DNA of 58,937 bases from Gnetum montanum (lineage: Eukaryota > Streptophyta > Gnetopsida > Gnetales > Gnetaceae), in assembly GCA_015680685.1 (NCBI GenBank), contig MNCI01004738.1, positions 273,721 to 332,657 of the forward strand, read 5' to 3'. The translations under genes were made by a program, and so were the position numbers. The notes beneath the pieces are model-generated. The model was not told the DNA's origin. It searched no databases and saw only the letters and a list, made by a program, of their open reading frames with translations. Numbering within the stretch: position 1 is the first letter of the stretch; each line of letters begins with the position of its first letter. Positions 45,977 to 58,197 of the stretch are shown here, in pieces.

Positions 45977-46103
45977 GGTGCTAGTTATTTAGATTAGTTA
46001 TATCATATAAGATCGTTGTATAAGGAACTTAACGATATATCTCTTAGGAAGAAGAAATAATTATAAAAAAGTCACATATAAATTCACACACAATTTCGCA
46101 ATC

Positions 46104-48101
46104 ATGCCTCTCCTACAAGACTATAATAATGCCACATCTAGTGAGGCAATTCATTGGAGAACCAACGAATATTATGACAATGAAGATTGGAGTACGCAAC
46201 CTGAGGTGGGGGTTTCTTATAAACATAAACAAAGACAACATCATCCCAACACATGAAAGCATAACATACCTAGTGACGATGAACCCCTACTGGCCACTAC
46301 AAGCTTAACGAAAATACAGGAGGCTATTCGAATAGCTCGCAGGCATCATAAGGAAAGTCGTCTACCCGTGCTTGATTTAAATAACTTTCCCAAGTTTTCA
46401 AAAGGCTATGATTTAGATCCACAACAACATTTACAAGCCTTCTACGATGCCCATACATGGAACAATATTGATAATGGGTGGCAAAAGCTTAAGCTCTTTC
46501 CTTTGACACTCGTTGGCCAAGAAAAAGTATGGTATAGGTCATTAAAACCAAAGTCAATTCGACGTTGGCCAACAATGGTAGAACTTTTCAACGAAAGATA
46601 TCAAACTTATGCAAGAGTGTTAGCCTTGAGGAGACAAATCCAAGAATGGAAACAAGTGCAACATGAACCCTTGGACATGGCCTTAGAAAGATATTATGCA
46701 CTGTTAAACAACTGCCTAGGCCATGGGTTCTCCAAGAAAAGGCTAGTGTACCATATCATAGATGGGCTTCGTAATGAAACAAGGGAGACCCTAGGGATGT
46801 ACGCCCAAGGTCAACTATATGAGCTATGAACCCATCAACTCCAAGAGCTTATTAAGTAAATAGCAAAAGAAGAAGGAGAAATAGCCAAATGGGAGAATGT
46901 TGAAGGTTCTCAACAGGACCAAAATCTCAACTTAACAAGGGTCCATGGTGATGAAGAGGAGAAATCAACTCACTTCAAGGAGGTGGAATCATCTTTGCCA
47001 ATCCTACAATCACTAGATGAAATTGAGGTAAAGATCAATAAGATGACGGAATGGGTACATAAAAGATGTGGAGAATATGCCAACAATAGTAGAGATACAA
47101 CTATGTGAAATCGAAAAACAGGCCAAGACACCACACGACAATCAGAAAGAAGGGTAGAAGAGAATAAGAATAAAAAGTCAACTGCCAATCATACGTATCA
47201 ATGTAATATTTGCTTGTACGATCACCCCAAAGGTCAATGTCCAATCTTGTCACATTTACATGAGCATTGGGGAGGAATGTTACATCCAGAGTTCGTACAA
47301 AAATATTGTGTCCAACCATAGTGGCAAAAACCTCAGTCGTGGGGGAGGCCACCACCAACTGGACCATACCCTTCGTATGTCGTAGCACCAAATGCTTATT
47401 ATGTTCAACACCTTGTTTCTCCAACAGGATCAGCATCCTCTACCTCACCTCATTGGTATCATTCTGCCGAGTACTATCCACCCATATCCTCTCCAACAAG
47501 ATCACCACCTTATGTACCTTACACTTCTCCTCAACCTCAATATTCTCATACTTCATCCCCTTCTACATCACCGCCAGCTATGCCAAAATATTTTGCACCA
47601 CAGCACCAACCTGCAAACGTTACTTGTGCTACTACTATCAACAGCAGTGGAGGCCCTTCACAACATCAAAGGCGTCCCTTCTTTAGACGTGACCATCGAA
47701 AGGGACATCACAGTTCAGAAACCACTGCATCCACCAATTCAGCACAAATCCAACACTATGGTGCATCTTCCTCTTCAAACCCAACACCTCATGTTACCTC
47801 ATCAAGGCCACCACTCAACACTCCAACAATCATATGGCCCAATGAACACAGGAATGGAGAGTGACAAACTGATCCTTGCATACCATCTTTCGGTCACAAA
47901 CATCATAGTGGATCAACTCGTTATCCAAGAACCACATCTTATAAATTGCCCCACTATGCTTACTATAATCCAGTGTGTGAACCCCGATGGGGTACATATG
48001 ACCAAGTTCCAATATTTTCAACATGCAAGGATACTCACCTTCCATTTATTAATTCTAGCCATGCTCAACCGTTTAGTTATGGGGGGCACCCTCCATTCTA
48101 A
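46104..48101 (+). pseudogene. A2 gag, 666 codons with in-frame stops
   Basis: ATG 46104 (MPLLQDY) to TAA 48101 keeps one frame but contains several stops. The capsid lies about 46370-46850 (LDLNNFPKFSKGYDLDP, VWYRSLKPKSIRRWP, GLRNETRETLGMYAQGQL). A zinc knuckle of the form C-x2-C-x3-H-x4-C is near 47200-47245 (CNICLYDHPKGQC), followed by HEHWGGMLHPEFVQ. Next comes a Pro/Ser-rich region (47350-47860) and a conserved Tyr-rich end (RYPRTTSYKLPHYAYYN, FSYGGHPPF), also present in A3. The TGA within the tail (47863) is not in A3, and the TAA of A3 at the matching region is not in A2, so both are secondary. The likely role of the intact ancestor is particle assembly and RNA packaging. Confidence 0.85.
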
Positions 48102-50042
48102 CAACACAGAATTAATAAATGTTTTTCTGTTTCTTTAATTTTTCAACTTTTTGTTTTCCAGTTTTTCACCTTTTAATTTATTGTTTTATCTTTTTGTCTT
48201 TTTATCTTTTTATGAGTAATCTCGTCCACGAATAAAATGCTCATGTGGATCGTTGGTTGAGGTGTTGTTCTATGTTATCGAGTCTCGAGTGGTCCATTAT
48301 TTGGACAGTGAGACACTACACCCACACATCCATTCTACAAATAAGAGGTTCTGTTCAAGGGTACAATGATATTCTCGACATTCTTGAAACTTAAAATTAA
48401 TTTTGTGTTCACTGTACCTAAAATGAAGAAGGATGGACCAAGAGGGAATGATTAGGGTGTGACATTAAGGGGACTTGCAGATTCTCTTTGGTGACATTTG
48501 TGGGAGTTATCATGCAATGTGGTTGTACTAAGATCCTTGTAGATCTAATGAAAAATGGGAGTAAGAGTAATCAAAAGGGCACTCAAAAATCCAATGCTGT
48601 TCTAGGGGGTCCCACTGGAAAGACATGCACCCATGCCTGAAGGTTGGCGATTTCTCTGAATTCAGTGAAGTGAAAAAAAAATAAAGAGAAAAAGAAAAAG
48701 AAAATGTGCCACAAAACAAAAGTCACTCCTCCCTTGAATAAAATGCCAAGTGATCATATGCCTTGTTGTTTTGGTACTCTCATAGTTGCTCATCATGGGA
48801 TGAAACAATGTGATGTCACTGATTAGAGGAATGGACTTGGTCCTGATCTTGGAACAATAGGTTAATGACAAATTAATCATGCTTTACACATAGGATTTAT
48901 TGTGCCCTGAGTCAGTTACCTCACATCCCAATCTCTACAATCCCTTCTCCGATTNTATTATGCCCTGAGTCAGTTACCTCACATCCCAATCTCTACAATC
49001 CCTTCTCCGATTCATCTCATCTCGCTGTTCTTGTATTTGTGACTCGTGTCTTGTATAGCATTGAATTCATACCTCATCATGGTGGTATTTACATGTGTGT
49101 GTTTTGTGGAGTTAGTGCAGATTACATTTAACCCTTCTAGTGCCCACGGAAACTTTAAGTGTGGTTACACAAGGGCATTATAGGTTGGAACCTACTTTGG
49201 GGAGGACCCACTTGTGTAATTTTTGTTGTAATCGTCACTTAGGACATAGCTCACATACACAATTTCTTACCCTCAGCATAATTTTTCAATTGATATTCGT
49301 TTTCTTATTACTATCCCTCTGATTCAACATTCCTATGAATCATCACATGGCCTATTTCTCTACCATCTGAGGTCCTTATTGACAAATTCCACACCATCAT
49401 AATTTTCGTGCCTTCAGAACCAGTTGAATTACCCTGGAACCCTATAACAATCATCCAGATGTCCTTAGTTTACATCGTTTAATTTTAAAAGAAATATTAA
49501 AAATTTGATACATTCTCTAAGTGCCCTAACTTTGATGAAAATATATATGACCTCCCCGCAACACTTATGATCATTTTCCACTATACACACAGGGGAGTTT
49601 TTCAAATTTTTTCTCTCTCTATGACTTGTGATTGTGAGACCCTTGCTTTTATACCTATATCTTGCTTGCTAGTACTCCGATTTTCATTCCGTCTGAACCT
49701 ACTTGAACCTGGAGTGTTCAGCTTAGTCATGGGGGAGGGGCACTCACCAAATAGCGCATAACTTTTTTGAAATTCATCATTTTCCAAAGGAAATATTTAA
49801 GGGTAATTAGTTCTAAAATTAAGAATAAAATGTGTCAAAACAATTTCATCCCCTTAGCTATACCAAAAAATTAAATTTGGGAACCACCTAAGCAAAGAGG
49901 ACTCAACACTATAATCTTTTGAGGACATGTTCGTCCAATAATTAACATCACATGGAAATAAAGTAAATCTATTAAGGCAAGCAGTAAGGTATAACCTAAC
50001 TTTGGTAACAACCTTACTAACGATTGGTCTCGTGTGATTGCA
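48102..50042 (+). other. A2 internal spacer without coding sequence
   Basis: No open frame with motifs. The first ~720 bp are also found in A3 (58198-58937), for example AATAAGAGGTTCTGTTCAAG, GAATGAAGAAGGATGGACCA and GGTCCCACTGGAAAGACATG, so this spacer is a constant part of the family rather than debris. A single N with a flanking duplication lies at 48898-49012. Confidence 0.7.
48898..49012. repeat. 57-bp exact-type duplication separated by a single N
   Basis: TATTGTGCCCTGAGTCAG and the next 39 bases (48898-48954) recur at 48956-49012 with one difference, with N at 48955 between them. This looks like an unresolved overlap in the assembly. Confidence 0.9.
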
Positions 50043-51478
50043 GATGGCCCCGAAACGTGAACAATAGGAAGGTCCTGCTCAAGGTGCGATCGAACAATCT
50101 CAGAGAGGTGGAAGACAAGACCCTACCAGACAACATGTAGAACAGGAGGAATAATCATTCAATGTTCATCAAGAAGATCCTCCTACCGTACAGTCCGGGT
50201 AGGCAGAAGCAGGAGATACCCTCTCTAAAAGCGGTGCCTGGTACTTAGGGGAAACGTACCAATTTTGGCACAATAAAGAAGAAGGCACCATGGTTAACAT
50301 TTTTGGTGTGACTATTGATTTCTCTGTTCAAGCCATTTTAGAACTATTAAACCTTCTGAATATAGGGCTAACGGTTGCTCAGAACCAGCTGGACACTTTT
50401 AGAACTGAGCCACTTAATAAACTATTGACAGAGAATAAAAATGTGGTAGAAGAAAAGGAGACGACTGTTTGGGAATGCCTCCATATCACAGGCGCAAATC
50501 CATGTGCATTTTAAGGTACTTAAGGCCTTAGAAGAGGAGAACAAACAGTTGGTTGTAGATAGCCTTCGGTTGACCACAGTAGAGAAGCAAAAGAATGTTC
50601 TTGATGAACACTTTCATCAGCTACAAGAACAATTCATTCAGGTCAACCGAGATGTAAGCCATTTAGCTAGAGAAAACCAAACCCTCTCAATGGAGGAGGT
50701 ATGCGCTATTCGCCAAAAATTAGCAATTAAGATAGGCGTGTGGCAGAATGAGGCTAAAAGACATGAGAAGCTGAAGGAGCACTTTCGGGATCAGGTGGGG
50801 ATGTACAAAAAAATCCTAGAGAAGGAGATCCATATGGCCAAGGCTCAAATCAACACTATCAGTGCTCAACACACTGATTGGAGGGCCATATTGGACACCT
50901 ACGCCCTTGCCCACCATGCAGAAGTTAAGAACTAGGACTTGTAGATCCAGGACTTGACAGAGTACATGGAGTTGGCAAACCTTAGATATGCCAACCTTGC
51001 CATGTTAATAGCAGGGCGTCTAGGAATAGAGCTCGAACAGCAGGTAGCTTCCACCCATATTAAATATGAAGCAGAATTTCTAGAATGCAAGAAGCTGACA
51101 GAAAAACTAGATGTTGCAAATTTTGAACTTGTGGTGGTAAAAGCAAGCTACTAAGGACAGAAAGATGTTGCAATCGACTTGGCTCAACGGCTAACAGATC
51201 TTCACGAATATAAAGATAAAGCTAGAGCCTATGAGAAGGAGCGATGGGTGTTCATGACGTGGTATGTTAAAGCCAACCAAATGTTCCCGCAACTACCCTG
51301 TCCGTGGAAGGTGCCAACTCCATCAAACATTAGAACATTAGCATGGATGGCACAAGATCCTCAGACCAAAGAGGAGAAACTCTAGGCCATACTTCAATGC
51401 CATCAAATCCCAAGACCTGGAGCACAAGAAAAGGGAAAGACACCTATGGAGGAGCCACCGCCACCAAGAACTACATGA
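50043..51478 (+). pseudogene. A2 second frame: coiled-coil-rich protein of unknown function
   Basis: From ATG 50043 (MAPKRE) to TGA 51478, about 475 codons can be followed with one frameshift (near 50490) and a handful of stops. The N-terminal part is Gln/Arg/Glu-rich. From about 50340 onward, heptad-like segments dominate (LLTENKNVVEEKETT, VLKALEEENKQLVVDSLRL, LDEHFHQLQEQFIQVNRDV, ECKKLTEKLDVANFELVVV). The end is basic and proline-rich (MEEPPPPR). No membrane segment, zinc finger or enzyme motif is visible. It occupies the place where Athila-like elements carry pol and an env-like frame. I do not recognise the family. Confidence 0.65.
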
Positions 51479-51642
51479 GTTCCACTAATTTTATAATCAT
51501 AGGATTTTCTATGTGTTGTGTCTATATTTTGTTTTCTTCCCACACTGCGGCATCATCCTATTTCTCCATCTAATAATCCCATACCTATCCACTGTGTAAT
51601 CATTGTAACTTGAAGACGAGTTTTTGCTCAATCATGGGGGTA

Positions 51643-52514
51643 TGATGAAGTGTCAAAAGTCACTATGTCGACTAGGCCGCGTATATGCAGCTGCATCGAC
51701 GCAGCCCCGTCGATGTAGCCACCCCGCATCGACAGGGCCTTGTATACGCAACCACCCTTCCTAGCCTATAAATAAGAGGGCCCTCCGCATCATTTAGAAT
51801 CCTTTTGTCATTTGTATCTAGACTCTTTCAGTTTGTTTCCATAGAAGTTAGATTATTTTCCTAGTGCATGCCCACAGTGTGATGTTTGTAATTGTACAGC
51901 ATCTTTATTCGAGTGTGACGTACTTGGACACACACATGATCAACAATATAGATTGAGATTACTTCATAATTGCAGCATTCACTTAGTTTAATTGTTTAAT
52001 TTAATTGTTAATTTTTTTTGTTATTTATTGCTTTCTTAGTTAATATTTATTTATCATTAGTTACTATTCCTGTTGTTAAATGCGGAATGAGTACGACTTA
52101 ATCACGAGCATTTAAGTGTGACTACTTGATAACCCAGCAGCGTACCTAGGATCTACGCTTGGTAACCCTAGTAGTAGTTGTGCACGAGGTCCAAGATGTG
52201 TACGGATGATTAAGGAGTGGATGCTCATCGCACTTAGGTTATCTTAGACTTATTTCCTATTTCTCATTAGTTTAATTAATATTATCTTCCATTGTCTCTA
52301 GGAGTAGCATTAGTTTAGGATCACATCATACGCCTCACTCTGGACTAAACCATACGTGACAAAGCAAATACTAGTCCAAGTGGGAAGACAATGAATTGTA
52401 ATCAACGTGTAACTATCTAGATACCACAACTAGCCTATTCGCGGAGTTCAACCGGATCGTGCGTGAATGCTCGTATTCGTATGGTTGGGCGTAGGGGTAC
52501 CTAGCCACTCATCA
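51643..52514 (+). repeat. A2 3' LTR
   Basis: Same order of landmarks as the 5' LTR. The net 14-bp length difference lies inside the palindromic array (one GCATAC-containing unit is missing after 51688). TATAAATA at 51767-51774. Confidence 0.92.
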
Positions 52515-55276
52515 ATCACTCATCTTTTTGCATACAATGAAGTATGCCATCTTGGAGAACCTATCTACAATAATAAAAACTACATCATTTCCACTTTTGG
52601 TTTTTGTAATACCACTCTAAAATCCATAGATATACTTTTCCATGAACCCTTGAGAATTGGCAAAGGCATGTAATGTTCATCCACTTCTTTACCTCCTTTG
52701 AATTTCTAACAAGTCAAATACTCCTTTACAAATTTCAAAACTTTGGTTGCCATACCAGGCTAAAAATAATGCCTACCCACAAGTTTCAATGTTTTATCCC
52801 TGCACATGTGACCTGCCATGCCACTATAATGCTTGGAAAAATAACATTAAAAAAATACATACCTTCCCATTCTTGAGTTCATCTTAAATATGATAATTCC
52901 ATAATTCCTCCACTAGTCTACCCTACTCAACATTGGCTCTTTGAGGCTTCTCCAAACCTACCCAAAATTAACATCATGCTTATACAAATTAGCAAAATCA
53001 TTCATACCTTCCACATGAGGTATGCTGAAATTAACCACATGCATCTTAAATAGTGCATCAACCACCACATTGGCTTTTCCACTTTTGTGTTTCAACATAA
53101 AATTAAACTCTTCCAACTGTCCAACCCACTTCATGTGCTTTAAACTCAACTTTTTTTAAGAGTTTAGAAATTGAAGTGCTTTATGGTTTGTCATCAAAGT
53201 GAACTCCTTTAGCAATAAGTAATGCCTTCAATGCTTAATTGCTTGAAGAATAACATACAATTCCTTCTCATATACATTGTATTTTTGCCTTGACTCATTC
53301 AACTTTTTAGGAAAGAAAGCAATAGGTATATCTTCTTGTGAAGGTACCCCACCAATGGCAAGTCCACTTTCATCCACCTCTACCTAAAAAAGCTTCTAAA
53401 AATCTAGAATTGTAAGCATTGGTTCATTGGTAGTTTTTACTTTTAACAAGTAAAAGCTTCCTTGGGTTTCATTATCCCACTTAAAATTTTTATATTTCTT
53501 CAACAAAGCAAACATAGGCCAAAAAATGCCACTGAAATTTTTTATGAACCATTTATAAAAACCTAATAAACTAAGAAATATCTTACCTCTCCAACAATCT
53601 TAAGAGTTGACTAATCCCTAATAGTCTTTACCTTGGTAGCTTCCATTTGAATTTAATTTTTAGAAACCACATGTCCCAAATATATGATTTTACTTTTGAA
53701 GAAATGCCTTTTCTTTACATTGATTACCACTTGTGCCTTCTCTAATTTAAGACACACCATCCACAAGTGATCCGAGTGCTCTTTCTTACTAGATCTATAT
53801 AGAAAAATATCATCAAAAAAGATAATATAACACTTACCAATCAAGTCCCTTAATACATCATGCATCAACCTCATGAATTTAGCAAGTGCATTCATGAGCC
53901 CAACTAGCATCACTAATCACTCAAATAATCCATTTGATGTTTTGAAGGTTGTTTTTCATTCATCACCAGGTCTGATTCTAATTTAATGCTAACCACTCTT
54001 TAAATCAATTTAGCTAAAAATTTCAACAATGGTAAGGATATTAAGGATATCATTCATCCTTGGAATAGGAAATCTATGCCTTACTATTATGCTATTCATT
54101 GCCTTGGAATCAATGCACATCTTCCATTCATTGTTGTCCTTCTTTGGCACTAGCACCACTGGAACTGCACAAGGTAAAATGAATTTCTTTATAAAGCCAT
54201 TTGTAAGTAACTCCTCTACTTGCCTTTGCAATTCAATCTGCTGATTTAATGCCATCTATTAAGCTTTCTCATTTGGAATGGTAGCACTAGGGATGAAGTC
54301 AATATGAAGCTATACATTACTCATTGCTAGTAATCCATCCAATTCCCCCTTGAACATCTTGGGAAATTCTGCCTTTAATCCTAGCACACCTCAACTTGCA
54401 TATCATCATAGAAAATAACAATTATTGATATAACAACAAATCCAAAACTATTTTCATCATGTTCCTTGATGTATTTCCTCTTTTCTAGAAGGATTAAGGA
54501 AACATTAAGTAAGCTTTATTGCCTCACTTGTTCAACTATCATGGGAATCAACTCATGGATTCCATTAGATCTAGCTACATTTCATACATTTCTTGCTTCA
54601 TCAAATTGAGAACCATTGTCAAAATTCCAAGGTCTACCAATAATTACATTAGCACAATCTATTAGAAGCACATCACACTTTACAACATTATGAAAACTTC
54701 CAATTTTCAATTTCAAAGTACATTATTTCCTTACCTCTTTAGAGAAGCCTCTAGAGAACCAATACATCTTATAGGATCTTGAATGAGAATTAGTTACCAA
54801 ACCCAATCTAACAACTTCCCTAGAAGAAATGGCATTTTCTTTGGCTCCTCCATCACTCAAAACATGATACATTTCCCACTAAAAAAACATCTAGTTCCAA
54901 TTTAAAATAACAATTTTCTATTAGGATTATCTCCTCTATTCACATTCCCCATGAATGCACATGAATTTAATTTGAAAACTTCCTCAATCTTTGAAGCATT
55001 AGGATTATTGCTATGAAGAGCTTGGCTTGATGTCTCCTCCACCTTCATGGTTTTTACATCTTTATCCTTGGTTGCCTTGTGAAGTGAAAATTTCTATTAT
55101 TTGTATCCTCATTATTTCCATTTAAAGCATTGAATCTTGGATGAGCCACTACATTGACCTTTGTCTCACTTACTTTTGTCCTTCTTGGCTTTGTACTTCT
55201 CATCATCCTTTTCTATCTTCTTATCATGGCTACCATCTTTGTGTTCAAATTTGGACTTAGATCCCTTGTCCATACC
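52515..55276 (-). mobile_element. Element B2, proximal part: gag end, protease, RT, RNase H, integrase start
   Basis: Minus strand. From right to left: Lys-rich gag tail and zinc knuckle remnant (55276-55060), protease region (about 54900-54700), RT (54255-53600), RNase H (about 53500-52960) and integrase start (about 52600-52515, IIVDRFSKMAYFIVCKK). It is cut on the right by A3 and on the left by A2. Similarity to B1 (54690-55260 versus 16030-16620) ties both to family B. Confidence 0.85.
52958..54255 (-). pseudogene. B2 reverse transcriptase and RNase H
   Basis: Open pieces: 54255-54010 (ELQRQVEELLTNGFIKKF, VPVVLVPKKDNNEWKMCIDS, HRFPIPRMNDIL), 53913-53653 (catalytic FDDIFLYRSSKKEH, then KKRHFFKSKIIYLGHVVS), and 53149-52958 (MKWVGQLEEFNFMLKHKSGK, ANVVVDALFKM, the RNase H end). 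Stops separate the pieces. The YxDD box reads FFDD, with both Asp residues kept. Typical of Ty3/gypsy RT; the chromodomain downstream supports the chromovirus branch. Confidence 0.85.
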
Positions 55277-56071
55277 GGATGAGTCGCATTTTGGATGACC
55301 GCGATATCGTGTATGCGATATTGCGGCCTGTCTCCTCATCTATAAATAAGAGGTAGATAGATGAGTTTGGGGCATTAGTTTTTAGAGTTAGTTTTAATTT
55401 CAGTTTTCATTTTCTCTCTCTCAACCCTTTTCCTCTCAGTGTATGCTCACAGTGTGGTGATTGTAATTGTACAACATCCTTTATTCGAGTGTGACGTACT
55501 TGGACATGCACATGACTGGAAATAAAGATTGAGATTACTTCATCATTGCAGCATTCACTTAGCTTAATTATTTAATTAATTATTATTTATTGCTTTCCTA
55601 GTTAATATCTTCTCACCCTTATCTCATGTTAAAACATAGAATGAGTACAACTTGATTATGAGCATTTAAGTGTGACTACTTGGTAACCCAGTGGTGTACC
55701 TAGGATCTGTGCTTGGTAATCCCAGTGGTAGTCCTGCACGAAGTCCAAGATGTGTACGGATAATCAAGGAACGGATGCTCATTACACTTCGGCTAGTTTA
55801 GATTCTCTCATCCTTTTTCCCCTAGATTAGTGAATATTACTTTTTATTACCTTCAGGAGTAGCGTTAGATTAGAAACCACATCATACACCTCACTCTGGA
55901 CTAAACCATACGTGACAAAGATAATACTAGTCCAGGTGGGAAGACAATGAACTACGACCTAAGGCTAATTGTCTAGATGCCACAACTAGTCCATTTATGG
56001 AGTTCGACCGGATCGTGCGTGTAACGCTCGTATTCGTATGGTTGAATGTAGGGGTACCCCGCCACTCATCA
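55277..56071 (+). repeat. A3 5' LTR (GATATC subtype)
   Basis: U3 has two palindromic units (GCGATATCGT 55301-55310; GCGATATTGC 55315-55324) instead of the GTCGAC/GTATAC array of A2. The rest (TATAAATAAGAGG, AATAAAGATTGAGATTACTT, GCATTCACTTAG, TCGTATTCGTATGGTTG) matches A2. Ends CCACTCATCA. Confidence 0.88.
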
Positions 56072-56091
56072 TTGGTGCTGTTGCCAGGGAC
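56072..56091 (+). promoter_or_regulatory. Primer-binding site, tRNA-Asp type (A3)
   Basis: TTGGTGCTGTTGCCAGGGAC directly after the LTR: the A1 primer site with two C-to-T/G-to-A changes. Confidence 0.8.
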
Positions 56092-56214
56092 GATGCTAGT
56101 TATCTAGATTAGTTATATCGTACAAGGTCACTGTAAAGGACTTAACAATATATCTTTTAGAAAGAAATAATTATAAAAAAAGTCACATAAAAATTCACAC
56201 ACAACTTCACAACC

Positions 56215-58197
56215 ATGCCTCTCATATAAGACTACGATAATGCCACACTTAGTGAGGAAGTTCATTGGAGAACCAACGAACTATATGACGATGAAGATTG
56301 GAGTACACAACCTAAAGTGGGAGTTTCTTATAAACATGAATGAAAGCAACCTCATCCCAACACATGAAAACCTAACTTACCCGATGACAATGAACCCCCA
56401 CTGGCCACTACAAGCTTAATGCAAATACAAGAGGCTGTTCGAATCTCATGTAGGCATTGTAAAGAGAGTCGTCTACCTAGGCTTGATTTAAACAATTTTC
56501 CTAAATTTTTAGGAGGCTATGACTTAGATCCGCATAAACATTTATAAGCCTTCTACGATTCCTACACATGGAATAACATTGATAATGGTTGGCAAAAACT
56601 TAAGCTCTTTCCTATGACACTCGTTGACCAAGCAAAAGTATGGTATAGATCATTAAAACCAAATTCAATACGACGTTGGTCAACAATGGTAGAAGTCTTT
56701 AATGAAAAATATCAAACCTATGCAAGAGTGTCAGCCTTGAGGAAACAAATCCAAGGATGGAAACAAGCAAAACAGGAACCCTTGGACATGGCCTTAGAAA
56801 GATATTATGCACTGTTAAACAACTGTCCAGGCCATGGGTTTTCCGAGGAAAGGCTAATGTACCATATCATTGATGGGCTTCGTGATGCAACCAGAGAAAC
56901 CTTAGGGATGTATGCCCAAGGTCAATTATATGAATTACGAACCCATCAAATCCAAGAGCTTAGTAAGTGAGTAGCAAAAGAAGAAGGAGAAATGGCTAGA
57001 TCGGAGAGTGTTGAAAAACATCAACGGGACCAAAATCTCAACTTAACAAAGGTCCATGATCATAAAAAAGAGAAATCAACCAATCTTAAGGTGGAAACAT
57101 CATCTTTGCCAACACAACAAACATTAGAAGAAGTTGAGGCAAAGATCAATAAGATGTTGGAATGGACGTATCAAAAGTGTGGAGAATTTATCAACATTAT
57201 TAGAGATAGAGTTTTGACAACCTAAGAAGCAGGACAAAACATTAGACAATCGGAAAGAAGGGATAAGTAAAATAAGAGCTCAATTGCCAATCATATGTAT
57301 GAATGCAACATATGCCTGTATGATCACCCCAAAGGCCAATGCCCAATATTGTTACATTTACATGAGCATTGGGGAAGCATGTTACATCCAGAGTTTGTAC
57401 AGAGATACTATGTTCAATCACAATGGCAACAATCCCAATCGCGGGGGAGACCACCACTAAATTGGAGACACCCTTCGTATCATTCGAACCCAAACGATTA
57501 TCTTGTTCAACATCCTGTTTCTCCAACTGAGCCAACGCACTTTATCTCACCACAGTACCATTCTCCTCAATACTATCAGCCCATACCTTCAACACAACCA
57601 CCACCTTGTGCACCTTATACTCCTCCTAACTTTCAACATTCTCATTTTTTCCCTCCTTCTACATCACCACTAGCTGCTCCTAAGGTGCCTACACCAAAGC
57701 AAAAACCTCCGAATGCTACTTGTGCTCTTGTTTCCAATAGTAGTGAGAGACCTCAGCAACATCGAAGGCACCCCTTCTTTAGAAATAACCCTAAGAAGGG
57801 ACAACATAATTCTGAGGCCATTACATCCTCCAACTCAACACAAGTCCAACCCTATGATGCATCCTTACCTTCGAACCCCACGCCTCATGTAACTCCATCA
57901 AGGCCACCAACTCACACTCCAACAACCACACAGCCCAATTAACACAGGAATGGAGCACGACAACGTAATCCTTGCATACCATCTAATAGTTTCAAATATC
58001 ATAGTGGGTCAACTCGTTATCCGAGAACTACATCGTATAAATTGCCCCACTATGCTCATTATAATCAAGTGTGTGGACCCCGATGGGATAAGCATGACCG
58101 AGCCCCAATATTTCTAACATGCAAGGATCCTCATCTTCCATTTATTAATCCTTGCCATCCCCAACTATTTAGTTATGGGGGATATCCCCCATTCTAA
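56215..58197 (+). pseudogene. A3 gag, 661 codons with in-frame stops
   Basis: ATG 56215 to TAA 58197 in one frame with several stops, parallel to A2 gag throughout. Capsid: VWYRSLKPNSIRRWS and HIIDGLRDATRETLGM (56614-56970). Lys-rich linker: 56992-57225. Zinc knuckle CNICLYDHPKGQC: about 57304-57342. Pro-rich region to 57942, and the Tyr-rich end (RYPRTTSYKLPHYAHYN, FSYGGYPPF). Longest open part is 57295-57942. Stops include TAA for CAA at 57940. Confidence 0.85.

Larger units (their letters stand above)
45071..52514 (+). mobile_element. Element A2: complete family-A LTR retrotransposon, non-autonomous, inserted in B2
   Basis: 5' LTR 45071-45956 and 3' LTR 51643-52514 both begin TGATGAAGTG and end CTCATCA. 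ATCAC flanks the element on both sides (45066-45070, 52515-52519). Internal order: tRNA-Asp primer site (45957 on), leader, gag (46104-48101), 1.9 kb of spacer, a coiled-coil-rich frame (50043-51478), and a short G-rich polypurine tract before the 3' LTR (51634-51642). No protease, RT, RNase H or integrase motif was found in six frames. Known gag-only plant elements (TR-GAG) have a similar plan, but the second frame is unusual. The two LTRs differ at many positions, so the insertion is not recent. Confidence 0.93.
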
